From positions 1 through 37,381 of the forward strand of contig JALWOP010000432.1 of NCBI GenBank assembly GCA_027083445.1: a stretch of DNA of 37,381 bases, written 5' to 3'. The notes under the pieces are model-generated. The model ran no database searches. It was not told the origin of the DNA and saw only the letters and a list, made by a program, of their open reading frames with translations. The stretch's first letter is position 1. Each line of letters opens with the position of its first letter. The stretch is from Planctomycetota bacterium. Lineage in GTDB: Bacteria > Planctomycetota > UBA1135 > GCA-002686595. Position numbers and translations under genes: made by a program. Of the stretch, positions 31,263 through 37,381 are shown one piece after another.

Positions 31263-32197
31263 GGCGTCGACTTCCGTTCCACGGGCTTGCGGACGGTCAG
31301 ACGTGAGGCGATGTGGCCGAGTTCGTAGAGCACGACGATCGGTCCGGCCATCATCATCTGGGTGAAGGGGTCAGGAGGGGTGAGGAGTGCCCCGACGACC
31401 AGAGCGCCAACGATCATGTGCGGCCGAAAGCGGGCAAAGGTGCGCGGCTCCACCAGGCCCAGGCGTGCCAGCCCCAGCATGACGATCGGGAGCTGGAAAA
31501 CCAGTCCGAGCGCCAGGGTCAGGGCAAGCATGAACGTCCAGTAGTTGTCCACACTCTCATACCACTGGATCGACTCGAGCGTCTGCAGCGCCAAGAAGTA
31601 GAGCGCGTTGGGGATCAGGACGAAGTAACCGAAGAGCACGCCGGCCAGGAAGAGTCCCAAACTGGCCGGAAAGTAGTGGTTGACGACCGCACGCTCGTGC
31701 CGGTAGAGCCCCGCGGCGATGAAACCCCACATCTGCCAAAGGAGGAACGGCCCGCTGATGAAGAGCGAGATGTAGAAGCAGAGCTTGAGGTAGTAGAAGA
31801 ATCCGGTGGCCGCGGCGTCTCCCTTCATACGGGCAGCGATGCGCAGGTCGCTGCGCAGTTGCTTGACCTGGGGATAGCCGCTGGGCTCATACCACTCGCG
31901 CCACTCTTCCGGGTCGGCTCCCTCGGCCTGAATGGCGGCCTCGGCCCGCCGTTCGAGTTCCGCGTTCAGTTCGGTAGCCGCACGCTGGTAGGGCCCTTGA
32001 GCAAATACATCGAGGGGCTTGCGATAGACCCAACAGCCGATGAAAGCCAGCGCGATGACGATCGTGGACTTGACCAGCCGAACGCGAAGCTCCTCGAGGT
32101 GCTCTCCGAGGGTCATCCGCGAAGCTTCGACCTCATCCACGGGCTGGACGGCGGTGCTTCCGGGAGGGCGGGGCTGGATCTCGGCCATGGACGACAT
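31259..32197 (-). CDS. tatC: Sec-independent translocase subunit TatC, enlarged first periplasmic loop
   Basis: A 312-residue TatC, longer than the usual 240-260. ATG 32197 (or 32188) is chosen because conserved sequence begins nearby. It shows the N-terminal 'LGEHLEELRVRLVKS' with the signal-binding glutamate, the 'LLWQMWGFIAAGLYRHERAVV' block of loop C1, six membrane helices, and 'LLTPPDPFTQMMMAGP' before the last helix. TatC is the twin-arginine signal receptor of the Tat export system. The loop between helices 1 and 2 (residues about 60-135) carries roughly 45 extra, charged residues ('TELNAELERRAEAAIQAEGADPEEWREWYE'). tatA and tatB are not in the window. cinA is translationally coupled downstream. 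Confidence 0.95.
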   Translation of the reverse strand: MSSMAEIQPRPPGSTAVQPVDEVEASRMTLGEHLEELRVRLVKSTIVIALAFIGCWVYRKPLDVFAQGPYQRAATELNAELERRAEAAIQAEGADPEEWREWYEPSGYPQVKQLRSDLRIAARMKGDAAATGFFYYLKLCFYISLFISGPFLLWQMWGFIAAGLYRHERAVVNHYFPASLGLFLAGVLFGYFVLIPNALYFLALQTLESIQWYESVDNYWTFMLALTLALGLVFQLPIVMLGLARLGLVEPRTFARFRPHMIVGALVVGALLTPPDPFTQMMMAGPIVVLYELGHIASRLTVRKPVERKSTP

Positions 32198-32480
32198 GAT
32201 CGCGCGGAGGGGGGCATACGCGCAATGCGGTTGGATATGTGTCCTGGAAAACTTCGCTCGGCTCCAGCCTGTTGGGTGCCGGCCTGCGGCACCCTTGGAA
32301 CTAGCTGCGGATTCAGAAGCGGGCGGGATTCCCCAGGGATCCCGCCCGCTGCGGTAGGGCATCCGGCTCCGCCTCCGACCGACTCGCCCCGCCTCCGGCC
32401 GACGAGTCGGCACGGAAGGCCCTGCGGGGACGGATCGCGCTCCGCCGCACGCCACCCTCCAAAGAGCGGCGCCCGATCGC
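32198..32480. other. Gap upstream of tatC with a strong inverted repeat
   Basis: No gene is seen in this gap of about 280 bp. It should contain the tatC promoter, though no confident hexamers were found. A 12-bp perfect inverted repeat lies at 32318-32350. The sequence changes character beyond it, where the accessory island begins. Confidence 0.45.
32318..32350. repeat. 12-bp perfect inverted repeat at the island edge
   Basis: AGCGGGCGGGAT (32318-32329) pairs with ATCCCGCCCGCT (32339-32350) around a 9-nt loop. It could end a transcript entering from the island or mark an old junction. No T-tract is present on either side. Confidence 0.65.
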
Positions 32481-32499
32481 GTGAAGCGTGTTCCCGGAG

Positions 32500-32985
32500 G
32501 CCTGAGCCACGATCGAGACCGGGGTCAAGAACCCCATCCGCGCGGACCTCGTGCGCGTGCTCGTGCTGACCGGCCCCGGTCCCTCGACGCCCGCACGATC
32601 GAACGGGGCGACATCGACGGCCTCGACGGCGACGAGCCCACCCTCCACCAACTCAACCCGAAGGGCGGGCCGAGCAGGCGTTCCGGGTGCCGCTTGGCGC
32701 GACGGCCGCGTGACCCACATCAAAAACGCCGAGGAGGACGCGCTCCGTGGTTTCGGCTATATACCCCACATCGCCCGCCACACGTTCGCGTCAGCATGCG
32801 AGGGGACTGGGCTCTCGGTGCTCGCGACCAAGCTCCTGCTCAACCACCGCGACAGGAAGATCACCGAGGGCTACCAGAAGCTCTCGATGGACCACCTGTG
32901 GGGCGAGCTGGAGCGCGTGACGGCGTTCCTGCTGGGGAAGGCGCGGGCGGCTGCCGAGGGTGAGTCCACCGAGGAGGCGGCGTGA
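32500..32985 (+). pseudogene. Decayed tyrosine recombinase (integrase)
   Basis: Pieces of one integrase appear in order but in different frames. 'NPIRADLVRVLVLTG' (box I approach) stands in one frame near 32527. 'SLDARTIERGDIDGLDG' and 'PTLHQLNPKGG' follow in a second, and 'AFRVPLGATAA' then a stop in a third. Finally the catalytic end 'IPHIARHTFASACEGTGLSVLATKLLLNHRD' with HxxR and 'TEGYQKL' with the tyrosine runs in frame to 32985. At least two frameshifts and stops upstream make it inactive. Only the last 85-90 residues could be translated. It marks the region up to 35839 as a former mobile element. Confidence 0.8.
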
Positions 32986-33269
32986 TCCGCCTCCCCATCC
33001 TCCTGCTCGCCTTCGGGTGCGCTGGACCAACGGGCCCAGGGTCCGGCTCGGAGAACCGTTACGGCCACGAGGGCGCCTCGGAGCCCAACCCGTACATCAT
33101 CAGCCCGGAGGAGCGCCGCCTCCATCCGGGCACTCCGAGACAGACCAGAGCCAACAGTCTGACGGGGATCGGAACGGGCGGTTTCTCGGGTCGCCCATGG
33201 GAGGTCGACGGCGCGTGGCCGGTTCCACCACAGGGAAACGCTCGGGGAAAGGCGGAGGAGAGGAGTTGA
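32982..33269 (+). CDS. Small putative lipoprotein in the island
   Basis: A 95-residue frame starting with GTG at 32982, overlapping the integrase stop (GTGA). The start MIRLPILLLAFGCAG is a hydrophobic signal with a cysteine that could be lipidated, although the lipobox AFGC is poor. The rest is proline/glycine-rich without a recognised domain. It may be a real small gene or a remnant that survived by chance. Confidence 0.4.
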   Translation: MIRLPILLLAFGCAGPTGPGSGSENRYGHEGASEPNPYIISPEERRLHPGTPRQTRANSLTGIGTGGFSGRPWEVDGAWPVPPQGNARGKAEERS

Positions 33270-33296
33270 CTTGACGCCCCCCGCTCCCCCTACGCT
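33266..33296 (+). promoter_or_regulatory. Weak candidate promoter for the island lipoprotein
   Basis: TTGACT (33266-33271) and TACGCT (33291-33296) are 19 nt apart, longer than ideal. The next gene starts 75 nt further on with AGGA 5 nt before its ATG. Confidence 0.3.
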
Positions 33297-33370
33297 GAAG
33301 GTCTGCACGTCGCAGCGGCTCCCGCGCCCGCTTCCGGACCGCGAGGGCCAAGAAAAACGAAAGGATCACG

Positions 33371-34282
33371 ATGAGATTGACTCGCGCCTTGCTCCTTGGC
33401 ACCACGTTCGCGGTCGCCGCATCCATCACCGGCTGTGGCACGACCGGAGAAGTCGGTGGAGATTTCGAGACTCCGCTCCCTGGCGGCGGAAGCCTGACAG
33501 GCAAATTCCGCGTCAGCATCAATGGAGACACCTCAGCTGACGTCGATGCCACCAAGCCCGTCTGCATCGAGGTGTGCTTCTCGGGTGCCGACGGCGCCGA
33601 CCTCGGCTGCGTGACCATCGAGGTGCCCGGTTCCGCCCAGGTGCCCAAAGGAGCGGTTCGCTGGGAGGCCAGCATCGTCGACTGCCCCGAGGGCGGGTCC
33701 GGCGGCGGTGGTGGTGGGATGTTCGACCCCTTCGCCCCGCGGTCGCAGGCCGGGGGCGGGCAGCAGGGCCAGAAGCTAGCCGTTCCCTGCCCCGCGACGC
33801 AGTGGGAATTGCTCGGCGGGAGTATCTTCCCCATCGCCGACGGCTCAACAAACGTCAGCTACTCGTTCCACATCAATGCAGCGAGCCTGGCACATGCGAA
33901 GGCCCGCCGCGACATGGTGCTCGCGGGCGGGATCGGCACCCCCGTCGGCACCGGCTTCGACGTGATCTTCTACAACGAGTCCGAGGCCGAATTCGACAGC
34001 ATGGGCGTCCCCACTGGCGTCCGCATGCGGCAGGCCGAGGTGAACGACGACTTCACGACCTACAGACTGACCGTCAATGGCCAGTCCTTCGCCGAACTGG
34101 GCGTCACAGGAAACCTGCTCCACTACGGCTCGAGCAACGGCTGGAATGTCGTCGAGACCTTCGTGCCGACGAGCGCGTTCGACACGACTCCGGGCACGTT
34201 TGACAACCAGGCCGAGGCCGACTGGACCTCGATCAACACCGTCATCGCGTGGCGCGCCATGCAGCGCGTCTTTGCGGACTAA
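33371..34282 (+). CDS. Hypothetical lipoprotein in the island
   Basis: A 303-residue protein with signal peptide MRLTRALLLGTTFAVAASITGCGTTG and lipobox ITGC, preceded by AGGA 5 nt before the ATG. The N-terminal third is beta-rich ('FRVSINGDTSADVDATKPVCIEVCFSG'). A Gly-rich spacer near residue 113-118 separates it from the C-terminal two thirds ('HINAASLAHAKARRDMVLAGG', 'FDVIFYNESEAEFDSMGVPTGVRMRQAEV'). I do not recognise a domain. A hairpin terminator follows 15 nt after the stop. Confidence 0.65.
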   Translation: MRLTRALLLGTTFAVAASITGCGTTGEVGGDFETPLPGGGSLTGKFRVSINGDTSADVDATKPVCIEVCFSGADGADLGCVTIEVPGSAQVPKGAVRWEASIVDCPEGGSGGGGGGMFDPFAPRSQAGGGQQGQKLAVPCPATQWELLGGSIFPIADGSTNVSYSFHINAASLAHAKARRDMVLAGGIGTPVGTGFDVIFYNESEAEFDSMGVPTGVRMRQAEVNDDFTTYRLTVNGQSFAELGVTGNLLHYGSSNGWNVVETFVPTSAFDTTPGTFDNQAEADWTSINTVIAWRAMQRVFAD

Positions 34283-34296
34283 CTCCAGCAATCCGC

Positions 34297-34330
34297 GCGG
34301 GGCGCCTTTCCGTACGGAGGGGCGCCCCGC
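34297..34330 (+). terminator. Hairpin after the island lipoprotein gene
   Basis: GCGGGGCGCC (34297-34306) pairs with GGCGCCCCGC (34321-34330), and CCGTACGG inside the loop pairs with itself. It starts 15 nt past the stop and lies directly before the next gene's ATG. It could also act as that gene's leader hairpin. No T-tract follows. Confidence 0.6.
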
Positions 34331-34338
34331 CAAATGGC

Positions 34339-35064
34339 ATGCGGCTAGCGTCCTGTCTCCTCGCTCTTCTCGCGAGTTGCTCCTGCGCATCCAGTCCGCT
34401 TCCGAAGCCGAAGCGCCCGGAAGCGGGCGTTGTGAACGCTGCGGGGAGCAACGGTCGCGTGCTGTGTTCGAGTCTCGATCAGCTCACAGACGCAGTGGAG
34501 GTTGCCGCTGCGATCGACAGGTACTTCGACCTCGCCGCAGAGAAGCTGGGCTACCGTCGCGACGAGCCGGTCGAGGTGTGGCTTGATCCTGAGTGGTCCA
34601 GGCACGCGACCACCTTCGAGCGTTGTATCGTCCTGAATCCCTCCGGCCGCAGGATCGAGGTCGTCGATTGGATCCTCGCTCACGAGCTAGTTCATTGGCA
34701 CGCGGACGGCACCCCGCTCCAACGTCACCTCCCGCATGTGATCTATGAAGGTCTCGCCGAGCGAGTTGCAGTCGATCTCGTGCCCCGGTGGGAGGATGAC
34801 CGCCGCAGTCTGTATGAGCGCCTCATCGGTCTCGCCCGCGAGCGGGGCGAACTGAGCGCCCTGATTGTCCGCGCAGGCATGGACAAGTATGAGTGGGTCT
34901 CGCTCCCCAGCGATGATGGTCTCTACGAGCTGTACGCCCTCGGCTTCACGCTGGTAGACCGCATCGGAGTGGATGCACTCCGTGATGCGGCAGAACGAGG
35001 CCCCGTGACCCTGGGGGCAGTGCTCGAAATGGCTGGGGTCGCCGCCGACGGCACCGGCCTGTGA
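34339..35064 (+). CDS. Lipoprotein with HExxH zinc-peptidase motif (gluzincin-like)
   Basis: From ATG 34339 this is a 241-residue protein with a lipoprotein signal (MRLASCLLALLASCSC, lipobox LASC); the in-frame ATG at 34249 lies inside the preceding gene. HELVH at residues 115-119 is the zinc-binding motif. 'YEGLAERVAVDL' follows, with E137 eighteen residues later as a likely third ligand. The HExxH...EGLAE spacing is that of gluzincins (peptidase_MA-like or minigluzincins). It is probably an extracytoplasmic zinc protease on the envelope; substrate unknown. The hairpin just before the ATG leaves only 8 nt for ribosome binding. It converges with a small membrane protein gene 15 bp on. Confidence 0.7.
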   Translation: MRLASCLLALLASCSCASSPLPKPKRPEAGVVNAAGSNGRVLCSSLDQLTDAVEVAAAIDRYFDLAAEKLGYRRDEPVEVWLDPEWSRHATTFERCIVLNPSGRRIEVVDWILAHELVHWHADGTPLQRHLPHVIYEGLAERVAVDLVPRWEDDRRSLYERLIGLARERGELSALIVRAGMDKYEWVSLPSDDGLYELYALGFTLVDRIGVDALRDAAERGPVTLGAVLEMAGVAADGTGL

Positions 35065-35079
35065 GTGGCGGCCCGCCCC

Positions 35080-35418
35080 TCACCGAGAGAGGAGCTTCGG
35101 GAAGACCTCGGCCCGCTCCTCATTCCACGTGCGCATGCGGCCGGTTTCGTCGACGCTCCACCACGTCGCCCCGTTGAAATCGATCTGCTGTCCATCCTTC
35201 AGAGGGACCTCGATGCGATTGCCCTCCGCATCGAGGATGTACTGCTGGCGAAAGGGAATCCCCTTACTCATGGGGAAGCCGGCCGTCTCATCCAAACGGT
35301 AGTGGGTCGACGACCACTCGACCTCCGCAGCACGGTGGCGTCTGTAAGCGAATCCGACGGCCAAGCCGAGTGCAGCGACGATCACGAGTTGCCCCCACAA
35401 GCTCTTGAGCGCGCGCAT
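35080..35418 (-). CDS. Small single-helix membrane protein
   Basis: A 112-residue protein from ATG 35418 (MRALKSLWGQLVIVAALGLAVGFAYRRHR), which has one membrane helix and then a soluble part of about 85 residues ('WSSTHYRLDETAGFPMSKGIPFRQQYILDAEGNRIEV'). No family is recognised. It lies between the convergent zinc lipoprotein gene and a stretch without intact genes. The start is chosen where hydrophobic sequence begins; the frame extends to 35730 but reads as poor sequence there. Confidence 0.5.
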   Translation of the reverse strand: MRALKSLWGQLVIVAALGLAVGFAYRRHRAAEVEWSSTHYRLDETAGFPMSKGIPFRQQYILDAEGNRIEVPLKDGQQIDFNGATWWSVDETGRMRTWNEERAEVFPKLLSR

Positions 35419-35839
35419 CGCTGCAGAATACGATGCAATCCAGGTCGACGAAACCTTGCCGATCGAGAGGATCGGACAGCCCGCAGAGATGGGCCACCTA
35501 CGCGTCGAAGCGCGGCAGCCGCGCGATGTACTCATTGACCTCGGACTCCACCCAGCGGTGCGCACCGAGGACGAGCCGGTGCGGTGGCAGCTCGCCGCTC
35601 GCGCCTTGACAAAACCTATCGGCTGAAACGCGGGGAGGCGGAATCCCGGTCGCCCGGTTATTCCCTCGCGCTCCCGAGCAACCCCGAGTACGAAGGAGCC
35701 ACGTCCCTCCACCGACCTTGGCAGATCCATACCGCCGACCTACCGACGGCATGGACGCCTCAACGGGAAGCGTGGCGGGGCAACAACTTACGACTCCCTA
35801 TGTTCTCCCGCTGCGGAAGCTGCTCTAGGGCTAGGTTGC
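35419..35839. other. Island stretch with no intact gene
   Basis: No credible complete gene is visible over about 420 bp. On the minus strand 35498-35640 encodes 'GELPPHRLVLGAHRWVESEVNEYIARLPRFDA', which resembles the end of an AlpA/excisionase helix-turn-helix. Upstream of it there is no matching N-terminal part in one frame. Confidence 0.5.
35498..35640 (-). pseudogene. Possible excisionase/AlpA-type remnant
   Basis: 'RLVLGAHRWVESEVNEYIARL' matches the style of the last strand and recognition helix of AlpA/Xis winged-helix regulators ('RVGWVESEVDEWI'). No start or N-terminal helix is found in the same frame. This is a tentative call that rests mostly on its position in an island with a decayed integrase. 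Confidence 0.3.
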
Positions 35840-35844
35840 CTAGC
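35830..35844 (-). terminator. Short inverted repeat at the end of the coiled-coil gene
   Basis: GCTAGG (35830-35835) and CCTAGC (35839-35844) form a 6-bp stem overlapping the stop codon at 35840-35842. It is too short to be a confident terminator. Confidence 0.3.
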
Positions 35845-37093
35845 GCTTGAAGTAGAGGCGGAACTGACTGATGGGGATGATCGAGCATCCCTGGGCCAGG
35901 GCCTCCTTGTAGACCGGCAGGTCGGAGGGCTGGCGGGGCTCCTCGAGGACCTCTCCGTTCTCATCGGTGTAGAGGGGCTGTCCCACGATCAGATAGTTGG
36001 TTGTGAGATCGAGCTCCTTTTGGACCGTGATGCCGATCTCCTTGAGCAGGAGTGCGATTTCGGCCTCGTTGAAGGTTCCGCTGAAGCGCCCGGCGAGCAC
36101 GGCATAACGCTCTCCGTCGGGGTCGTAGATCGGGTTGAAGATCAGGTCGTCCGCGACCACCGGATCGTAGGGATCCACCTGGTCGAAGATCCGTACCTCG
36201 GAGGTGGTGTCCTGGACCCGCAGGACCTCGCACTTGGCCTTGGCCGAAGAGTCGGTGGGGTTGGGGTGACCGGTGACGATGTCGAAGATCATGCCCTCGC
36301 TGATCCGGTCCTTGGCCCCGCGGTTGATCCAGGCGATGCCCAGTTCCTTGGAGGTCGAGATGATCGCACCGTCCGGGGTCTCGGCCCGCTTCTGGAAGTC
36401 CTTGAGCTGCTCTTCCAGGTTGCGTGTACGGTTCTGGTGCTCACTACGCTCGTTGGCGAGTTGAACCATGAGGGCGTCGTACTCCGCCTTGGCGTCGTTC
36501 AACTCGTCGTCGAGGGCATTGCGCTGGGCCGTGATGTCCTCGAGCTGCCGGGTCAGGGCATCGATCTGGTCCTGAAGCACCTGGGCCTCGTCCCCCTTCT
36601 CCTGCCGGAGGGTGGCGATCTGATCCTGGAGCTCGCCCTGGGCCTTTCTTGCGGCCTCCCCGTTCAGTTCGATCTGTTTGGTGAGGGTGTCGATCTGCCC
36701 CTGGAGGGATTTGATCGAAGTGTCCCGCAGCCGGAGCTGCTCCATCATCGGGTTGACGGTGTCCTCGAAGGTGGCGACCGTGTCGCCCAAGGCATAGGTA
36801 TCCTTGAGGGTCTGGATGCCTCCCTTGACCGCTTCGATGTCGGAGTGGCTGCCGATGGCATCCGCGCGATACCCGACCAGCTCCGAGAGATCGACGATGG
36901 CCTTCTTGGCCTCGTCCCTCTCCGCGAAGGCGGCGTCCCGTTCGGTGCGCAGGCCGGCGGCGGTCTCCCGCTCCTGCTCAGCAGCCTGGTTCGCGACGTA
37001 GGCAAAGGCCAGCGCGACGAAGAACAGGACGATGACGACGATCATCCAGACGGCGCCGATTCGCGCGGCGCCACGGTTGGAGAGCTGCTTCAT
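35840..37093 (-). CDS. Membrane-anchored coiled-coil protein with C-terminal BRCT-like domain
   Basis: A 417-residue protein from ATG 37093 (MKQLSNRGAARIGAVWMIVV); ATG 37132 would add 13 residues. A basic N-terminus precedes one membrane helix (about 14-34), predicting that the rest lies outside the cytoplasm. A long coiled coil follows (about 40-245, 'LQGQIDTLTKQIELNGEAARKAQGELQDQIATLRQ'). Next is a beta domain with 'LGIAWINRGAKDRISEGMIFDIV' and 'VDPYDPVVADDLIFNPIYDPD'. The end (about 325-417) resembles a BRCT fold: 'YAVLAGRFSGTFNEAEIALLLKEIGITVQKE', 'TTNYLIVGQ' and 'YKEALAQGCSIIPISQFRLYF'. BRCT domains normally sit in DNA-repair proteins or NAD-dependent ligase, so the predicted location is odd. 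No function is assigned. Confidence 0.75.
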   Translation of the reverse strand: MKQLSNRGAARIGAVWMIVVIVLFFVALAFAYVANQAAEQERETAAGLRTERDAAFAERDEAKKAIVDLSELVGYRADAIGSHSDIEAVKGGIQTLKDTYALGDTVATFEDTVNPMMEQLRLRDTSIKSLQGQIDTLTKQIELNGEAARKAQGELQDQIATLRQEKGDEAQVLQDQIDALTRQLEDITAQRNALDDELNDAKAEYDALMVQLANERSEHQNRTRNLEEQLKDFQKRAETPDGAIISTSKELGIAWINRGAKDRISEGMIFDIVTGHPNPTDSSAKAKCEVLRVQDTTSEVRIFDQVDPYDPVVADDLIFNPIYDPDGERYAVLAGRFSGTFNEAEIALLLKEIGITVQKELDLTTNYLIVGQPLYTDENGEVLEEPRQPSDLPVYKEALAQGCSIIPISQFRLYFKR

Positions 37094-37252
37094 GCGGTCG
37101 ATCCTGGTCGGGAGAGAGCCCGACGGGGACACCCTCGGGCCCTGGGGCCGAGGGGCATCTTGGGGATTCTGGGGGGGAATCCGGCCTGGGGGCGCCGGAA
37201 CGGGATCCCAAGGAGCACCAGCACGGCACGCTGGAGTTCGATGGGGCGCATT

Positions 37253-37281
37253 TAGATAACCGAAGGACCCTCCAGCGGCAA
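37253..37281 (-). promoter_or_regulatory. Candidate promoter for the coiled-coil/BRCT-like gene
   Basis: TTGCCG (37281-37276) and TATCTA (37258-37253) are 17 nt apart on the minus strand, within the only AT-rich spot of the region. Transcription would start near 37246, giving a leader of about 150 nt. Confidence 0.4.
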
Positions 37282-37309
37282 GCGCGGGAGACCCTTGACC
37301 CCTCTTCCG

Positions 37310-37381
37310 GTGCCTCCGAGGATGCTCGGCGAGGGGGTCGTGGTCCCCTACCGCACCACCGGACGCCGGTTTCTCTGCCTC
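37310..37381 (+). CDS. Start of an unidentified plus-strand gene, cut by window edge
   Basis: A frame opens at GTG 37310 or ATG 37322 and stays open to the edge ('MLGEGVVVPYRTTGRRFLCL'). The opening 'VVVPYRTTGRRFLC' resembles the first strand of Nudix hydrolases, but 20 residues are too few to assign it. It is divergent from the coiled-coil gene, sharing the intergenic region. Confidence 0.35.
   Translation, partial: MPPRMLGEGVVVPYRTTGRRFLCL

Noticed and set aside
31313-32569. Plus-strand open frame of 418 codons over tatC
   Set aside because: It is antisense to tatC, whose helices and conserved motifs are unambiguous.
32345-35816. Direct repeat CCCGCTGCGG at 32345-32354 and 35807-35816 as island attachment sites
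   Set aside because: Ten bases of GC-rich sequence can match by chance in this DNA, no tRNA is involved and no flanking identity extends the match.

Overview
The window comes from a GC-rich bacterium that looks like a planctomycete. Clues are several secreted proteins with FG-GAP/VCBS, Ig-like and beta-propeller repeats and unusual C-terminal beta-domains, a histone H1-like lysine-rich nucleoid protein, MglA/roadblock genes, weak ribosome binding sites, and frequent GTG, TTG and CTG starts. The taxonomic call is an inference from gene content. No rRNA or marker tree was available.

Layout. 1-2233: a divergent envelope-glycan locus with an edge-truncated GT39 glycosyltransferase facing a DPM1/ArnC-like GT2 enzyme, which overlaps a doubled LAB_N membrane protein. 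2246-6844: two secreted repeat proteins. 6886-9118: ApaG, then a DUF885 lipoprotein whose metal-binding motif appears destroyed. 9115-10866: a multi-pass membrane glycosyltransferase-like protein that probably starts at CTG and is coupled to DUF885. 10863-13930: glutaryl-CoA dehydrogenase and, divergently, methionyl-tRNA synthetase. 14133-14827: a two-gene nucleoid operon (H1-like KATRKK-repeat protein, then HU).

15319-19991 is the most striking region. It is a tight five-gene minus-strand operon: TPR membrane protein, TPR plus roadblock-like protein, roadblock protein, MglA-type GTPase with a long Pro/Ala/Gln linker and a C-terminal membrane anchor, and a second free roadblock protein. The parts suggest a membrane-tethered small-GTPase switch with several roadblock regulators. 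20204-25592 holds a large Ig-repeat lipoprotein and a secreted beta-propeller protein, each followed by a strong hairpin.

25792-28237 is a glycine-responsive locus: promoter, glycine riboswitch, gcvT, gcvH and a LipM-like octanoyltransferase that could modify the GcvH lysine. 28254-29946 holds two hypothetical envelope proteins and tRNA-Gln(TTG). 30006-32197 is tatC overlapping cinA. 32318-35839 is an accessory island with a decayed tyrosine recombinase, small lipoproteins, a lipoprotein with an HExxH zinc motif, a small membrane protein and a possible excisionase remnant. 35840-37093 encodes a membrane-anchored coiled-coil protein ending in a BRCT-like domain. The right edge holds the start of an unidentified plus-strand gene.
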